Shown here one piece after another: positions 1-5,590 of a stretch of DNA of 7,808 bases. The stretch comes from an uncultured Haemophilus sp. Its GTDB lineage: Bacteria > Pseudomonadota > Gammaproteobacteria > Enterobacterales > Pasteurellaceae. A program made the translations under genes and the position numbers. The stretch is taken from the NCBI GenBank assembly GCA_902482195.1, contig CABSZQ010000053.1:1-7808 (forward strand), in the 5' to 3' direction. The first letter of the stretch is position 1; every line of letters begins with the position of its first letter. A model generated the notes under the pieces. The model had not been told where the DNA came from. It was given only the letters and a program-made list of their open reading frames with translations, and searched no databases.

Positions 1-1
1 G

Positions 2-688
2 TTATGCCACTGAATAAGCTTGTGCAAATTTATCTTGTTCGGTAAAACTTGCATTGTAATGGGTTTCTATATTGACTTCGCGTCGTTCACGCTGATTAAT
101 CTCAGTCGTCTTATCTTCCGAAAGCTCTGGTGTAAAAACAATCATGTGATTACCATCGAGTTGTTTTACATCTTCTTGCCAATTTTGCCAAAACAGATTT
201 TGGTAAAATGCTTCAATGTCACCATTTAATGCCCAAGCTAAGAAATCCGTATAGGTAAAATTTAAATCATGCCAAGTTAAGTCTTTCGGCGAAAAATAGT
301 AAATCTTGCCGAGATTATCCCCTAAAGAACCACCATTTAAGGCAAAATACCCTCCAATGACATCATCTGCAACGAGCAAATATTTCGGTTTATCACCTGA
401 TTGATTAAAGGATTTGCTGAAATTCCAATCCATTAATCCACGTGGCAATTTAAAGCTGCCTGAACCCAATATACGCAACCAACCATAATGGATTAAAATG
501 CCACCGGTTTCATAAATCACCGCGCCCATAGGAGAAGACGTTGGCATTTGCATAGTGAAAAGCTCACGTTCTGCACTAGATTGATCTTTTTTAATCACAT
601 CACAATGATTACGAGCATGCTCAATCCATTGGGAAATGGTTCCCCAAGCAGATTTTGAGGCATCAGTCAGTTGTTCTAAAGTTTGCAT
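2..688 (-). CDS. DUF2625-family protein of unknown function
   Basis: A complete 228-residue reading frame with a TAA stop at 2-4. I assign it to the DUF2625 family from remembered sequence character: a central GGILIHYGWLRILGSG block (about residues 63-78), LPRGLMDWN, then LLVADDVIGGYFALNGGSLGDN (about 105-126, given here as the key pattern VADD-GG-FALNGG) and YYFSPKDLTWHDL, with an aromatic-rich FLAWALNGDIEAFYQNLFW stretch. No signal peptide or membrane segment is visible, so it is probably cytoplasmic. The start at 688 has only a weak ribosome-binding site. It lies 74 bp after hscB, at the place where hscA normally follows in the isc operon, but a terminator-like hairpin separates it from hscB and a possible promoter of its own lies in the gap. 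Nothing in the sequence ties it biochemically to Fe-S assembly. Confidence is high that it is a gene, moderate for the family name, and no function is claimed. Confidence 0.8.
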   Translation of the reverse strand: MQTLEQLTDASKSAWGTISQWIEHARNHCDVIKKDQSSAERELFTMQMPTSSPMGAVIYETGGILIHYGWLRILGSGSFKLPRGLMDWNFSKSFNQSGDKPKYLLVADDVIGGYFALNGGSLGDNLGKIYYFSPKDLTWHDLNFTYTDFLAWALNGDIEAFYQNLFWQNWQEDVKQLDGNHMIVFTPELSEDKTTEINQRERREVNIETHYNASFTEQDKFAQAYSVA

Positions 689-702
689 AATCGGGTTTCA
701 TT

Positions 703-730
703 AGTATGAGGGCAGTTGCCCATTTATCAA
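703..730 (-). promoter_or_regulatory. Possible promoter of the DUF2625 gene, with a palindrome in its spacer
   Basis: On the minus strand TTGATA (730-725, five of six matches to the -35 consensus) is followed after 16 bp by CATACT (708-703, four of six matches to the -10). The spacer holds the inverted repeat GGGCA-AC-TGCCC (721-710). Transcription would begin only about ten bases before the ATG at 688, which is short. This is a candidate seen by eye and could be chance in AT-rich DNA. Confidence 0.3.
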
Positions 731-734
731 TAGC

Positions 735-757
735 GAAAAGGGCGTATTAAACGCCCT
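735..757 (-). terminator. Intrinsic terminator after hscB
   Basis: Directly after the hscB stop, the minus strand reads AGGGCGT, loop TTAAT, ACGCCCT and then TTTCG. That is a perfect 7 bp stem (757-751 with 745-739) followed by a short T run. The T run is only four bases counting the stem's last T, so termination may be partial. It sits exactly between hscB and the DUF2625 gene. Confidence 0.6.
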
Positions 758-762
758 CAAGA

Positions 763-1284
763 TTATAATTCAAATAGACGTTCTTCTACTTGGCTAATTT
801 CATCCGCCAATTTTTTTAGAAAACGTAATTTATCGCAGAATTGTGCTGCAGTTGACCATTGTTGCTCATTAAGCTGTGCTTCAAGTGCGGTCAACATTTC
901 TTTTGTTTCTTTTTTAACGCGTTTCGCAAAGGATTCTAATGCATTCTCATCCTGGCTTTGCTCAATATTTTCGAGTTCTTCTCGCCATTCTAATTGCTGC
1001 ATTAAAAATGCCACATCTTGTGTGCTCTTTTGCTCTAAATCCTGTGCTTCTCCCGTATTTAACGTAATAATTGCTTCCGCACGTAAAATTGGGTCTTTCA
1101 AGGTTTTTAATGCATCATTAACTTCTGTCGACTTTTGCATTGCAATGCGTTGTTCTTGTGCATCTGCTGTAACAAAATTATCTGGGTGCAAGCTCTTTTG
1201 AAGTGCTAAATAACGCTCAGACAAAATGGCTTGATCAACATTGAAAGCAACGGGTAAATCAAAAATAGCAAAAGGATTTATCAT
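763..1284 (-). CDS. hscB: HscB, J-domain co-chaperone of Fe-S cluster assembly
   Basis: HscB (Hsc20) stimulates the ATPase of the Hsp70-type chaperone HscA and delivers the scaffold IscU to it, promoting release of the Fe-S cluster. The protein has 173 residues (E. coli HscB has 171). The N-terminal J domain spans about residues 2-75 and contains the diagnostic HPD motif at 33-35, preceded by RYLALQKSL. The rest is the helical, acidic-rich C-terminal domain (about 85-173) that binds IscU in the family. The ATG at 1284 has an AAGGA ribosome-binding site that overlaps the iscA stop codon, suggesting translational coupling. It is the last recognisable isc gene in the window; a terminator-like hairpin follows it. 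An uptake sequence (883-891) lies inside the gene and is read as part of LTALEA. Confidence 0.96.
   Translation of the reverse strand: MINPFAIFDLPVAFNVDQAILSERYLALQKSLHPDNFVTADAQEQRIAMQKSTEVNDALKTLKDPILRAEAIITLNTGEAQDLEQKSTQDVAFLMQQLEWREELENIEQSQDENALESFAKRVKKETKEMLTALEAQLNEQQWSTAAQFCDKLRFLKKLADEISQVEERLFEL
883..891 (+). repeat. DNA uptake signal sequence (Haemophilus type)
   Basis: Exact AAGTGCGGT core on the plus strand, inside hscB, followed by an AT-rich segment (ACATTTCTTTT) as expected for the extended signal. Such nonamers are bound during competence-related DNA uptake in Haemophilus. Confidence 0.92.
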
Positions 1285-1290
1285 TTCTAT

Positions 1291-1296
1291 TCCTTA
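1291..1296 (-). promoter_or_regulatory. hscB ribosome-binding site overlapping iscA stop
   Basis: The minus strand reads TAAGGA, in which TAA is the iscA stop and AAGGA is the Shine-Dalgarno of hscB, six bases before its ATG. Ribosomes ending iscA are therefore positioned to start hscB. Confidence 0.75.
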
Positions 1297-1617
1297 AACG
1301 TGGAAACTCTCACCACAACCACAAGATTCTTTTACGTTCGGGTTGTTATATTTAAAGCCTTCGTTCAAGCCTTCTTTAACGTAATCTAGCTCAATGCCAT
1401 CTAAATAAACCAAGCTTTTTGGATCGACTACCACTTTCACGCCATGCTGCTCAAAAACAAGATCGTCATCATTGAGCACATCAACGAATTCAAGCACATA
1501 GCCTAAACCCGAACAACCTGATGTTTTCACACCTAAGCGTAAACCGATGCCTTTTCCACGATTTTCAAGAAAAGTACGAACTCGTTGCGCCGCTTTTTCA
1601 GTGAGTGTTATAGACAT
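1294..1617 (-). CDS. iscA: IscA, A-type Fe-S carrier protein
   Basis: IscA is an A-type carrier that binds iron or an Fe-S cluster and passes it to client apoproteins, chiefly [4Fe-4S] enzymes in the well-studied homologues. From [10 protein letters not shown] the protein is 107 residues, the family length, with the three invariant ligand cysteines at C35 (SGCSG) and C99 and C101 (SCGCG) near the C-terminus. I chose the ATG at 1617, although the frame stays open to an upstream ATG at 1662: an AAGGATC ribosome-binding site stands just before 1617, the shorter form matches known IscA N-termini, and the longer form would be translated through the inverted uptake-sequence hairpin. The gene lies 50 bp after iscU and 9 bp before hscB, all in one operon. 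Confidence 0.96.
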   Translation of the reverse strand: MSITLTEKAAQRVRTFLENRGKGIGLRLGVKTSGCSGLGYVLEFVDVLNDDDLVFEQHGVKVVVDPKSLVYLDGIELDYVKEGLNEGFKYNNPNVKESCGCGESFHV

Positions 1618-1637
1618 ATTCTGATCCTTAAATTGAT

Positions 1638-1665
1638 AAAGTGCGGTCATTTTCAACCGCACTTT
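1638..1665 (-). repeat. Inverted pair of uptake sequences forming a hairpin between iscU and iscA
   Basis: AAAGTGCGGT (1638-1647) and its exact complement ACCGCACTTT (1656-1665) are separated by 8 bases, giving a perfect 10 bp stem. Each arm contains a complete 9-base Haemophilus uptake core (1639-1647 on plus, 1656-1664 on minus). On the minus strand the stem ends in TTTATC, a very short T run. It lies just after the iscU stop and before the iscA ribosome-binding site. Paired uptake sequences acting as terminators are well known in Haemophilus; here, inside an operon, it would at most be partial, or could stabilise the upstream mRNA end. Confidence 0.85.
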
Positions 1666-1667
1666 GA

Positions 1668-2051
1668 TTACTTACCTTGTTTATTTTTATAGTCAGCAAT
1701 AGCGGCTTTAATTGCATCTTCTGCTAAAATTGAGCAGTGAACTTTTACCGGTGGTAATTCAAGTTCTTCCGCAATTTGACTGTTTTTAATTGCGCCTGCT
1801 TCATCTAACGATTTACCTTTTACCCATTCCGTAATTAAAGAACTTGATGCAATCGCTGAGCCACAACCATAAGTTTTAAATTTCGCATCTTCAATAATGC
1901 CGCTATCATTTACTTTGATTTGTAACTGCATAACGTCACCACAAGCCGGTGCGCCAACCATACCTGTTCCAACTGAATTATCTTTTTTATCCATCGAACC
2001 TACGTTGCGTGGATTTTCATAATGATCAATAACTTTTTCGCTGTACGCCAT
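1668..2051 (-). CDS. iscU: IscU, Fe-S cluster assembly scaffold
   Basis: IscU is the scaffold on which sulfur from IscS and iron are assembled into a [2Fe-2S] cluster, which HscA/HscB then release. The 127-residue protein (E. coli has 128) keeps every diagnostic residue at the canonical position: cysteines C37, C63 and C106, aspartate D39 in ACGD, H105, and the HscA-recognition motif LPPVK at 99-103. The N-terminal [18 protein letters not shown] is typical of the family. The ATG at 2051 has a good ribosome-binding site (AGGAA/AAGGA a few bases upstream). It follows iscS after 54 bp that contain a GC-rich hairpin, and precedes iscA after the uptake-sequence hairpin. It is intact. Confidence 0.97.
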   Translation of the reverse strand: MAYSEKVIDHYENPRNVGSMDKKDNSVGTGMVGAPACGDVMQLQIKVNDSGIIEDAKFKTYGCGSAIASSSLITEWVKGKSLDEAGAIKNSQIAEELELPPVKVHCSILAEDAIKAAIADYKNKQGK

Positions 2052-2082
2052 ATTATGTTCCTTTCCTAAATAAGTTGCTATC

Positions 2083-2099
2083 AGGCGGACTAGCCGCCT
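2083..2099 (-). other. GC-rich hairpin between iscS and iscU
   Basis: AGGCGG (2083-2088) and CCGCCT (2094-2099) form a perfect 6 bp stem with a 5-base loop, six bases after the iscS stop. On the minus strand no T run follows (GATAGCAACTT), so it is not a classical terminator. It may protect the 3' end of the iscRS portion of the message or modulate iscU translation; this function is inferred. Confidence 0.6.
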
Positions 2100-2105
2100 T
2101 TAAAA

Positions 2106-3320
2106 TTAGTGGGCTGACCACTCAATAGTATTTAAATCAATGCCTTCTTTGAACATATCCCAAAGTGGCGATAATTCACGAAGTTTTGCTACTGCATTAC
2201 GTGTTAAATTAATGGTGTAATCAATTTCTTCTTCCGTTGTCCAACGACCAAGTGTGAAACGAATTGAGCTATGTGCTAATTCATCATTACGACCTAATGC
2301 ACGTAATACATAAGATGGCTCTAAACTTGCAGACGTACACGCGGAACCAGAAGATACTGCGATATCACGTAATGCCATCATTAAGGATTCACCTTCAACA
2401 TAGTTAAAGCTGATGTTCAAGTTATTTGCTACGCGGTGTTCCATCGAACCATTTACATAGGTTTCTTCAATTTCTTTCAAACCATTATATAAGCGATCGC
2501 GTAAAGCTCTGATACGAGGAATCTCTGTCGCCATTTCTTCTTTTGCAATACGATAAGCTTCACCCATACCAACAATTTGGTGTACAGGTAATGTACCAGA
2601 ACGCATGCCACGTTCGTGACCACCACCATGGATAATGGCTTCTAAACGAACGCGAGGTTTACGGCAAACATATAATGCCCCGATACCTTTTGGTCCATAT
2701 AATTTGTGGCTAGACATTGACATCAAATCAACCGGTAATTCAGCGAGATTAATTTCTACTTTACCGACACTTTGGGTCGCATCTACGTGGAAAATCGTTT
2801 TATTTGCACGGCAAAGCTCACCAATTGCTTTAATATCCTGGATCACGCCAATCTCATTATTCACGTGCATAATTGACACGAGAATAGTATCTGGACGCAA
2901 TGCAGCTTTGAATTTCTCAAGATCGATTAAACCATCTTCTTCTGGCTCTAAATAGGTCACTTCAAAGCCTTCACGTTCCAACTGACGACAAGTATCCAAT
3001 ACTGCCTTGTGCTCAGTTTTACAAGTAATAATGTGCTTACCTTTTGTTTGATAAAAGTGTGCCGCACCTTTAATTGCGAGGTTATCTGCTTCCGTTGCGC
3101 CTGAAGTAAACACAATTTCACGTGAATCTGCACCAATTAAATCAGCAATTTGATTACGTGCAATATCAACTGCTTCTTCAGCTTGCCAGCCAAATTTATG
3201 TGAACGAGATGCAGGATTACCGAATACACCATCAATAGTTAAATATTCCATCATTTTTTTAGCTACACGTTCATCAACCGGACATGTTGCTGCATAATCT
3301 AAATAAATTGGTAATTTCAT
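2106..3320 (-). CDS. iscS: IscS, PLP-dependent cysteine desulfurase
   Basis: IscS converts L-cysteine to alanine and holds the sulfur as a persulfide, which it hands to IscU for Fe-S clusters and to tRNA thiolation and other pathways. It is a homodimeric fold-type I PLP enzyme. From [10 protein letters not shown] it has 404 residues, the same as E. coli IscS. PLP-site residues fall at their canonical places: H104, D180, Q183 and the Schiff-base lysine K206 in SSHKLYGP; the persulfide-forming cysteine is C328 in [14 protein letters not shown]. The C-terminal tail LNTIEWSAH, involved in IscU contact in the family, is present. A GTG two codons upstream (3326) is open, but the ribosome-binding site AGGAG (3330-3326) overlaps it and is spaced correctly for the ATG at 3320. 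Second gene of the operon, after iscR. Confidence 0.97.
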   Translation of the reverse strand: MKLPIYLDYAATCPVDERVAKKMMEYLTIDGVFGNPASRSHKFGWQAEEAVDIARNQIADLIGADSREIVFTSGATEADNLAIKGAAHFYQTKGKHIITCKTEHKAVLDTCRQLEREGFEVTYLEPEEDGLIDLEKFKAALRPDTILVSIMHVNNEIGVIQDIKAIGELCRANKTIFHVDATQSVGKVEINLAELPVDLMSMSSHKLYGPKGIGALYVCRKPRVRLEAIIHGGGHERGMRSGTLPVHQIVGMGEAYRIAKEEMATEIPRIRALRDRLYNGLKEIEETYVNGSMEHRVANNLNISFNYVEGESLMMALRDIAVSSGSACTSASLEPSYVLRALGRNDELAHSSIRFTLGRWTTEEEIDYTINLTRNAVAKLRELSPLWDMFKEGIDLNTIEWSAH

Positions 3321-3359
3321 TTTCACTCCTAAATAACTACTAAAAATGCTATCAATTTG

Positions 3360-3368
3360 ACCGCACTT
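3360..3368 (-). repeat. DNA uptake signal sequence in the iscR-iscS gap
   Basis: Minus-strand AAGTGCGGT followed by CAAATTGATAGCATTTTT, an excellent match to the extended uptake signal with its two phased AT-rich segments. It is a single copy with no inverted partner nearby, so it is not a hairpin. Confidence 0.93.
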
Positions 3369-3383
3369 TAATCTACTTTCCCA

Positions 3384-3839
3384 TTATTGGTTGACTACAA
3401 TTAAGTCATCAAAATCTTTGTGAGCTTTATGCTTCCCAGCTTTTTTCTCTACAAGCTCAGCTAATGTAATCTCATCTAAAAAATCAGAAATGCGATCACT
3501 TAAATCTTGCCATAATGTATGAGTTAAACACTCCACTCCACCTTTACAATTTCCTTTACCAAGGCATCTTGTGACATTAATGTTCTCATTGACGGCAGAG
3601 ATCACCATACCGATAGAAATTTGATCCGCTGGCAATGCTAAACGATAACCACCACCTGGACCGCGAACACTTTTTACTAATCCACCTCGGCGCAATTTTG
3701 CGAATAATTGCTCAAGATACGAAAGTGAAATACTTTGGCGTTCTGAAATATCTGCCAAACAAACTGGAGCTGTTCCAGCATGTAATGCGATATCTAGAAT
3801 TGCGGTAACCGCATATCGACCTTTAGATGTAAGCTTCAT
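3384..3839 (-). CDS. iscR: IscR, Fe-S-sensing transcription regulator (Rrf2 family)
   Basis: IscR represses its own operon when it carries a [2Fe-2S] cluster and, with or without the cluster, controls other Fe-S and stress genes. The 151-residue protein opens with the Rrf2 winged helix-turn-helix ([18 protein letters not shown], then [19 protein letters not shown] and the wing [10 protein letters not shown], about residues 1-70). The cluster ligands C92, C98, C104 and H107 occupy exactly the positions known in E. coli IscR. The C-terminal tail after about residue 132 is lysine-rich and poorly conserved. The ATG at 3839 has AGGGA as ribosome-binding site (3850-3846). Its promoter carries a type 1 IscR operator, so autoregulation is expected. 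First gene of iscRSUA-hscB. Confidence 0.97.
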   Translation of the reverse strand: MKLTSKGRYAVTAILDIALHAGTAPVCLADISERQSISLSYLEQLFAKLRRGGLVKSVRGPGGGYRLALPADQISIGMVISAVNENINVTRCLGKGNCKGGVECLTHTLWQDLSDRISDFLDEITLAELVEKKAGKHKAHKDFDDLIVVNQ

Positions 3840-3868
3840 AAAGCATCCCTATTAATCATCATTTAGAT

Positions 3869-3896
3869 AGTTTACATATCTGACTATGATAGTCAA
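3869..3896 (-). promoter_or_regulatory. isc operon promoter
   Basis: On the minus strand TTGACT (3896-3891) serves as -35 and TAAACT (3874-3869) as -10, with a 16 bp spacer; a TG just before the -10 region may contribute. The -35 begins two bases from the trmJ stop codon. The exact -10 is uncertain because AAACTA, one base on, is nearly as good. Confidence 0.6.
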
Positions 3897-3900
3897 TTTT
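3876..3900 (-). promoter_or_regulatory. IscR type 1 operator at iscR
   Basis: The core TGACTA-TCA-TAGTCA (3895-3881) is a perfect 6 bp inverted repeat, followed by GATAT. Across 25 positions I count about 21 agreements with the type 1 IscR consensus as I remember it (halves ATASYYGACT and AGTCRRSTAT around a 5-base AT-rich centre). It covers the -35 element and most of the spacer, as needed for repression by [2Fe-2S]-IscR. Confidence 0.85.
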
Positions 3901-4618
3901 ACTCTTTTTGCAGATCAAGGCGTTTTTCAACCGCACTTAACATTCCACGCAAAATATTTAATTCATTTTTTTCCAAAGAAGAACGGTTATAAAGCCGTCT
4001 TAATTTTTGCATAACCCCTTGATTTTGAATAAAACCAAGAGTCTTATAAATTTGTTCCGTGTGAGCAAAAAAATATTCCATTTCTTGTGCTGTTGGATAG
4101 ATATCTTCTATCGTTGAAAATGTACTTTCCGTTTTATCTTTTGCTAAAAATGCCATTCGCATTTCATAACTTACCAACTGTACTGCCATCGCTAAATTGA
4201 GCGAAGAATATTCGGGGTTGGCAGGGATATTTAAATGATAATGACATTTAAGTAATTCTTCATTTGTGAGTCCAACACGCTCACGACCGAATACGATCGC
4301 TACTTGCCCTTGACGAGCACTGGCTTTCTCTGCACACTCTCTTGGCTCAATAATCGTACTCTGTAAATGACGTAATCTTGCACTCGTACCAATCACTAAT
4401 GAGCAATCTTCTATTGCTTGTTCAAAAGTATCAACGATGTGGGCATTACGTACAACATCATCAGCGCCTGCTGCTAATGTAATAGATTGCTCATCCACCG
4501 ATTTTGGTGAGACCAAATAAAGATTGGATAATCCCATTGTTTTCATCGCACGCGCCGCAGAACCGATGTTCCCGCTATGTGATGTTTCAACCAAAACAAT
4601 TCGAATATTTTGTAACAT
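3899..4618 (-). CDS. trmJ: TrmJ, tRNA (cytidine/uridine-32) 2'-O-methyltransferase
   Basis: TrmJ is a SAM-dependent SPOUT-class enzyme that methylates the ribose of residue 32 in the anticodon loop of certain tRNAs, acting as a dimer in the cytoplasm. The 239-residue protein (E. coli has 246) shows the SPOUT signature: N-terminal [21 protein letters not shown] (substrate-site asparagine and arginine region, about residues 6-26), GTSARLR (about 77-83), [16 protein letters not shown] (about 106-121) and the knot motif [12 protein letters not shown] (about 137-148). The C-terminal third is the helical extension of this family. trmJ directly before iscR is also the E. coli order. The ATG at 4618 has a weak ribosome-binding site. 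Its stop codon overlaps the outer half of the iscR operator, and an uptake sequence lies near the 3' end. Confidence 0.95.
   Translation of the reverse strand: MLQNIRIVLVETSHSGNIGSAARAMKTMGLSNLYLVSPKSVDEQSITLAAGADDVVRNAHIVDTFEQAIEDCSLVIGTSARLRHLQSTIIEPRECAEKASARQGQVAIVFGRERVGLTNEELLKCHYHLNIPANPEYSSLNLAMAVQLVSYEMRMAFLAKDKTESTFSTIEDIYPTAQEMEYFFAHTEQIYKTLGFIQNQGVMQKLRRLYNRSSLEKNELNILRGMLSAVEKRLDLQKE
3930..3938 (-). repeat. DNA uptake signal sequence inside trmJ
   Basis: Minus-strand AAGTGCGGT followed by TGAAAAA, near the 3' end of trmJ, where it is read in frame as Leu-Ser-Ala-Val. Confidence 0.92.
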
Positions 4619-4644
4619 TTTATGCCCGACTTAAATTTGTGGAT

Positions 4645-4676
4645 ATTCTACCATAATAACCGCTAAATATAGTCAA
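4645..4676 (-). promoter_or_regulatory. trmJ promoter with extended -10
   Basis: The minus strand contains TGGTAGAAT (4653-4645), an extended -10 (TG-N plus TAGAAT, five of six matches). A TTGACT lies upstream at 4676-4671, but its spacing of 20 bp is too long for an ideal -35, so the extended -10 probably does most of the work. Transcription would start near 4638. Confidence 0.5.
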
Positions 4677-4740
4677 GAATTTTGAAAATATTTTAATTTT
4701 TTGTAAATTTTTTAACAAATAGGAGGAATAAGATGTTGAC

Positions 4741-4816
4741 TGGTGGGCTGTGAGAGGCTCGAACTCTCGACCGACGGATTAAGAGTCCGCTGCTCTACCA
4801 ACTGAGCTAACAACCC
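4741..4816 (-). tRNA. tRNA-Lys, anticodon CUU
   Basis: A 76-base tRNA read on the minus strand from GGGTTGT to the encoded CCA. The acceptor stem GGGTTGT/ACAGCCC pairs fully with one G-T wobble. The D arm is AGCTCAGTTGGTAGAGC, the anticodon stem GCGGA/TCCGT encloses loop CTCTTAA (anticodon CTT, reading AAG), and the T arm is GAGAG-TTCGAGC-CTCTC. It is the downstream member of a tandem pair, 30 bp after tRNA-Lys(UUU), from which it differs in the T stem, one acceptor pair and the wobble base. The palindrome AACCGGTT touches its 5' end. No GC-rich terminator follows before trmJ. Confidence 0.95.
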
Positions 4817-4846
4817 AACCGGTTAAATAATGATCTGTAAAATAGA

Positions 4847-4922
4847 TGGTGGGTCGTGAAGGATTCGAACCTTCGACCAACGGATTAAAAGTCCGCTGCT
4901 CTACCGACTGAGCTAACGACCC
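4847..4922 (-). tRNA. tRNA-Lys, anticodon UUU
   Basis: A 76-base tRNA read on the minus strand from GGGTCGT to the encoded CCA. Acceptor stem GGGTCGT/ACGACCC is a perfect match, the D arm is AGCTCAGTCGGTAGAGC, the anticodon loop CTTTTAA gives anticodon TTT (reading AAA and AAG), and the T arm is GAAGG-TTCGAAT-CCTTC. It is the first of the pair in transcription order, close behind a promoter with a GC-containing start region. Confidence 0.96.
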
Positions 4923-4945
4923 ACATCATTTCGTAACAGGTGCGT

Positions 4946-4973
4946 ATATTACCGATTTTATTTTCTGACGCAA
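4946..4973 (-). promoter_or_regulatory. Promoter of the tRNA-Lys pair
   Basis: On the minus strand TTGCGT (4973-4968) and TAATAT (4951-4946) are 16 bp apart, followed by ACGCACC before the tRNA. The GC-rich stretch right after the -10 resembles the discriminators of stable-RNA promoters under stringent control. The start would be near 4939, about 17 bases before the mature 5' end. Confidence 0.55.
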
Positions 4974-5042
4974 GAAAAATCTGAAGAAATTGTGTTAATT
5001 GCGTGAATACTCGTCAATTTCTGACAATATCTTAGAACAAAT

Positions 5043-5068
5043 AAAAAAGGAGAGTATTTCTACTCTCC
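5043..5068 (-). terminator. Intrinsic terminator after pal
   Basis: The minus strand reads GGAGAGTA, loop GAAA, TACTCTCC, then TTTTTTAT: a perfect 8 bp stem (5068-5061 with 5056-5049), a stable GNRA tetraloop and six Ts. It ends the tol-pal transcript. The other strand also has a T run after the stem, so it could work both ways, but no plus-strand gene leads into it. Confidence 0.93.
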
Positions 5069-5098
5069 CTTTTTCTAAGAATCAAAATTCTCTAAAAA

Positions 5099-5566
5099 TT
5101 AGTATGCTAACACTGCACGACGGTTTTTAGAGTATGCTGCTTCATCGTGACCTAACACTGCAGGTTTTTCTTCACCGTAAGAAACAGTTGATACTTTACC
5201 AGCGTCAACACCTTTACCAGCTAAGAAACCTTTAACTGCATCAGCACGACGTTGACCTAAAGCGATGTTGTACTCTGGAGTACCACGTTCGTCAGTGTTA
5301 CCTTCAACAACAACTTTAGAAGCTGGAGTTGCATTTAAGTATGCAGCGTGCGCATCTAAGATTTGAACGTATTCACCTTCGATGTTGAATTTATCGAAAC
5401 CGAAGTAAACGGTGTTGTAACGTTGTTGAAGATCTTCAACAGAGTAACCACCGAAAGTTTGACCGTTGTTAGCACCGTTGCCTGCTGCATCGTTGTTTGA
5501 TGAGCTACATGCTGCTAATGCAGCTACTGAACCAGCAACTAATAATGATTTAACAAATTTGTTCAT
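5099..5566 (-). CDS. pal: Pal, peptidoglycan-associated outer-membrane lipoprotein (P6)
   Basis: Pal anchors the outer membrane to peptidoglycan and works with TolB and TolA in outer-membrane constriction at division; in H. influenzae it is the surface antigen P6. The 155-residue precursor has a lipoprotein signal peptide [20 protein letters not shown] with lipobox LAAC and the lipidated cysteine at C20. A short Ser/Asn/Gly-rich linker (21-38) leads to an OmpA-type domain: YFGFDKFNI (about 54-62), then [21 protein letters not shown] (88-108; key D92, R94, N100, R106), which binds diaminopimelate in the family. H. influenzae P6 is 153 residues as I recall; here the linker has an extra Asn-Asn-Gly type segment. 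I chose the ATG at 5566, after a GAGGAGA ribosome-binding site, over the in-frame codon at 5581. It follows tolB after 24 bp and precedes a strong terminator. Confidence 0.97.
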   Translation of the reverse strand: MNKFVKSLLVAGSVAALAACSSSNNDAAGNGANNGQTFGGYSVEDLQQRYNTVYFGFDKFNIEGEYVQILDAHAAYLNATPASKVVVEGNTDERGTPEYNIALGQRRADAVKGFLAGKGVDAGKVSTVSYGEEKPAVLGHDEAAYSKNRRAVLAY

Positions 5567-5590
5567 TAGATTTCTCCTCAATGAGTTTTT

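Noticed and set aside
20..229. A 69-codon plus-strand frame opposite the DUF2625 gene
   Set aside because: No ribosome-binding site, lies fully antisense to a conserved protein-coding frame, and has no recognisable features.
1618..1662. Longer IscA starting at 1662
   Set aside because: The extra 15 residues do not belong to the family, would be encoded by the uptake-sequence hairpin, and the ribosome-binding site fits the ATG at 1617.
2635..2955. A 106-codon plus-strand frame opposite iscS
   Set aside because: Shadow of a highly conserved gene; no independent support.
3321..3326. GTG start of IscS at 3326
   Set aside because: The AGGAG ribosome-binding site overlaps this GTG; the ATG at 3320 gives the standard 404-residue protein.
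4721..4753. Plus-strand AGGAGG followed by ATG and a six-codon frame running into the tRNA gene
   Set aside because: The ribosome-binding site is perfect, but the peptide is only six residues, no plus-strand promoter is seen, and it lies antisense to the tRNA 3' end. Probably chance.
5567..5581. Pal starting five codons upstream at 5581
   Set aside because: It would add MRRNL before the lipoprotein signal and places the start on the ribosome-binding site itself; the ATG at 5566 matches known P6.
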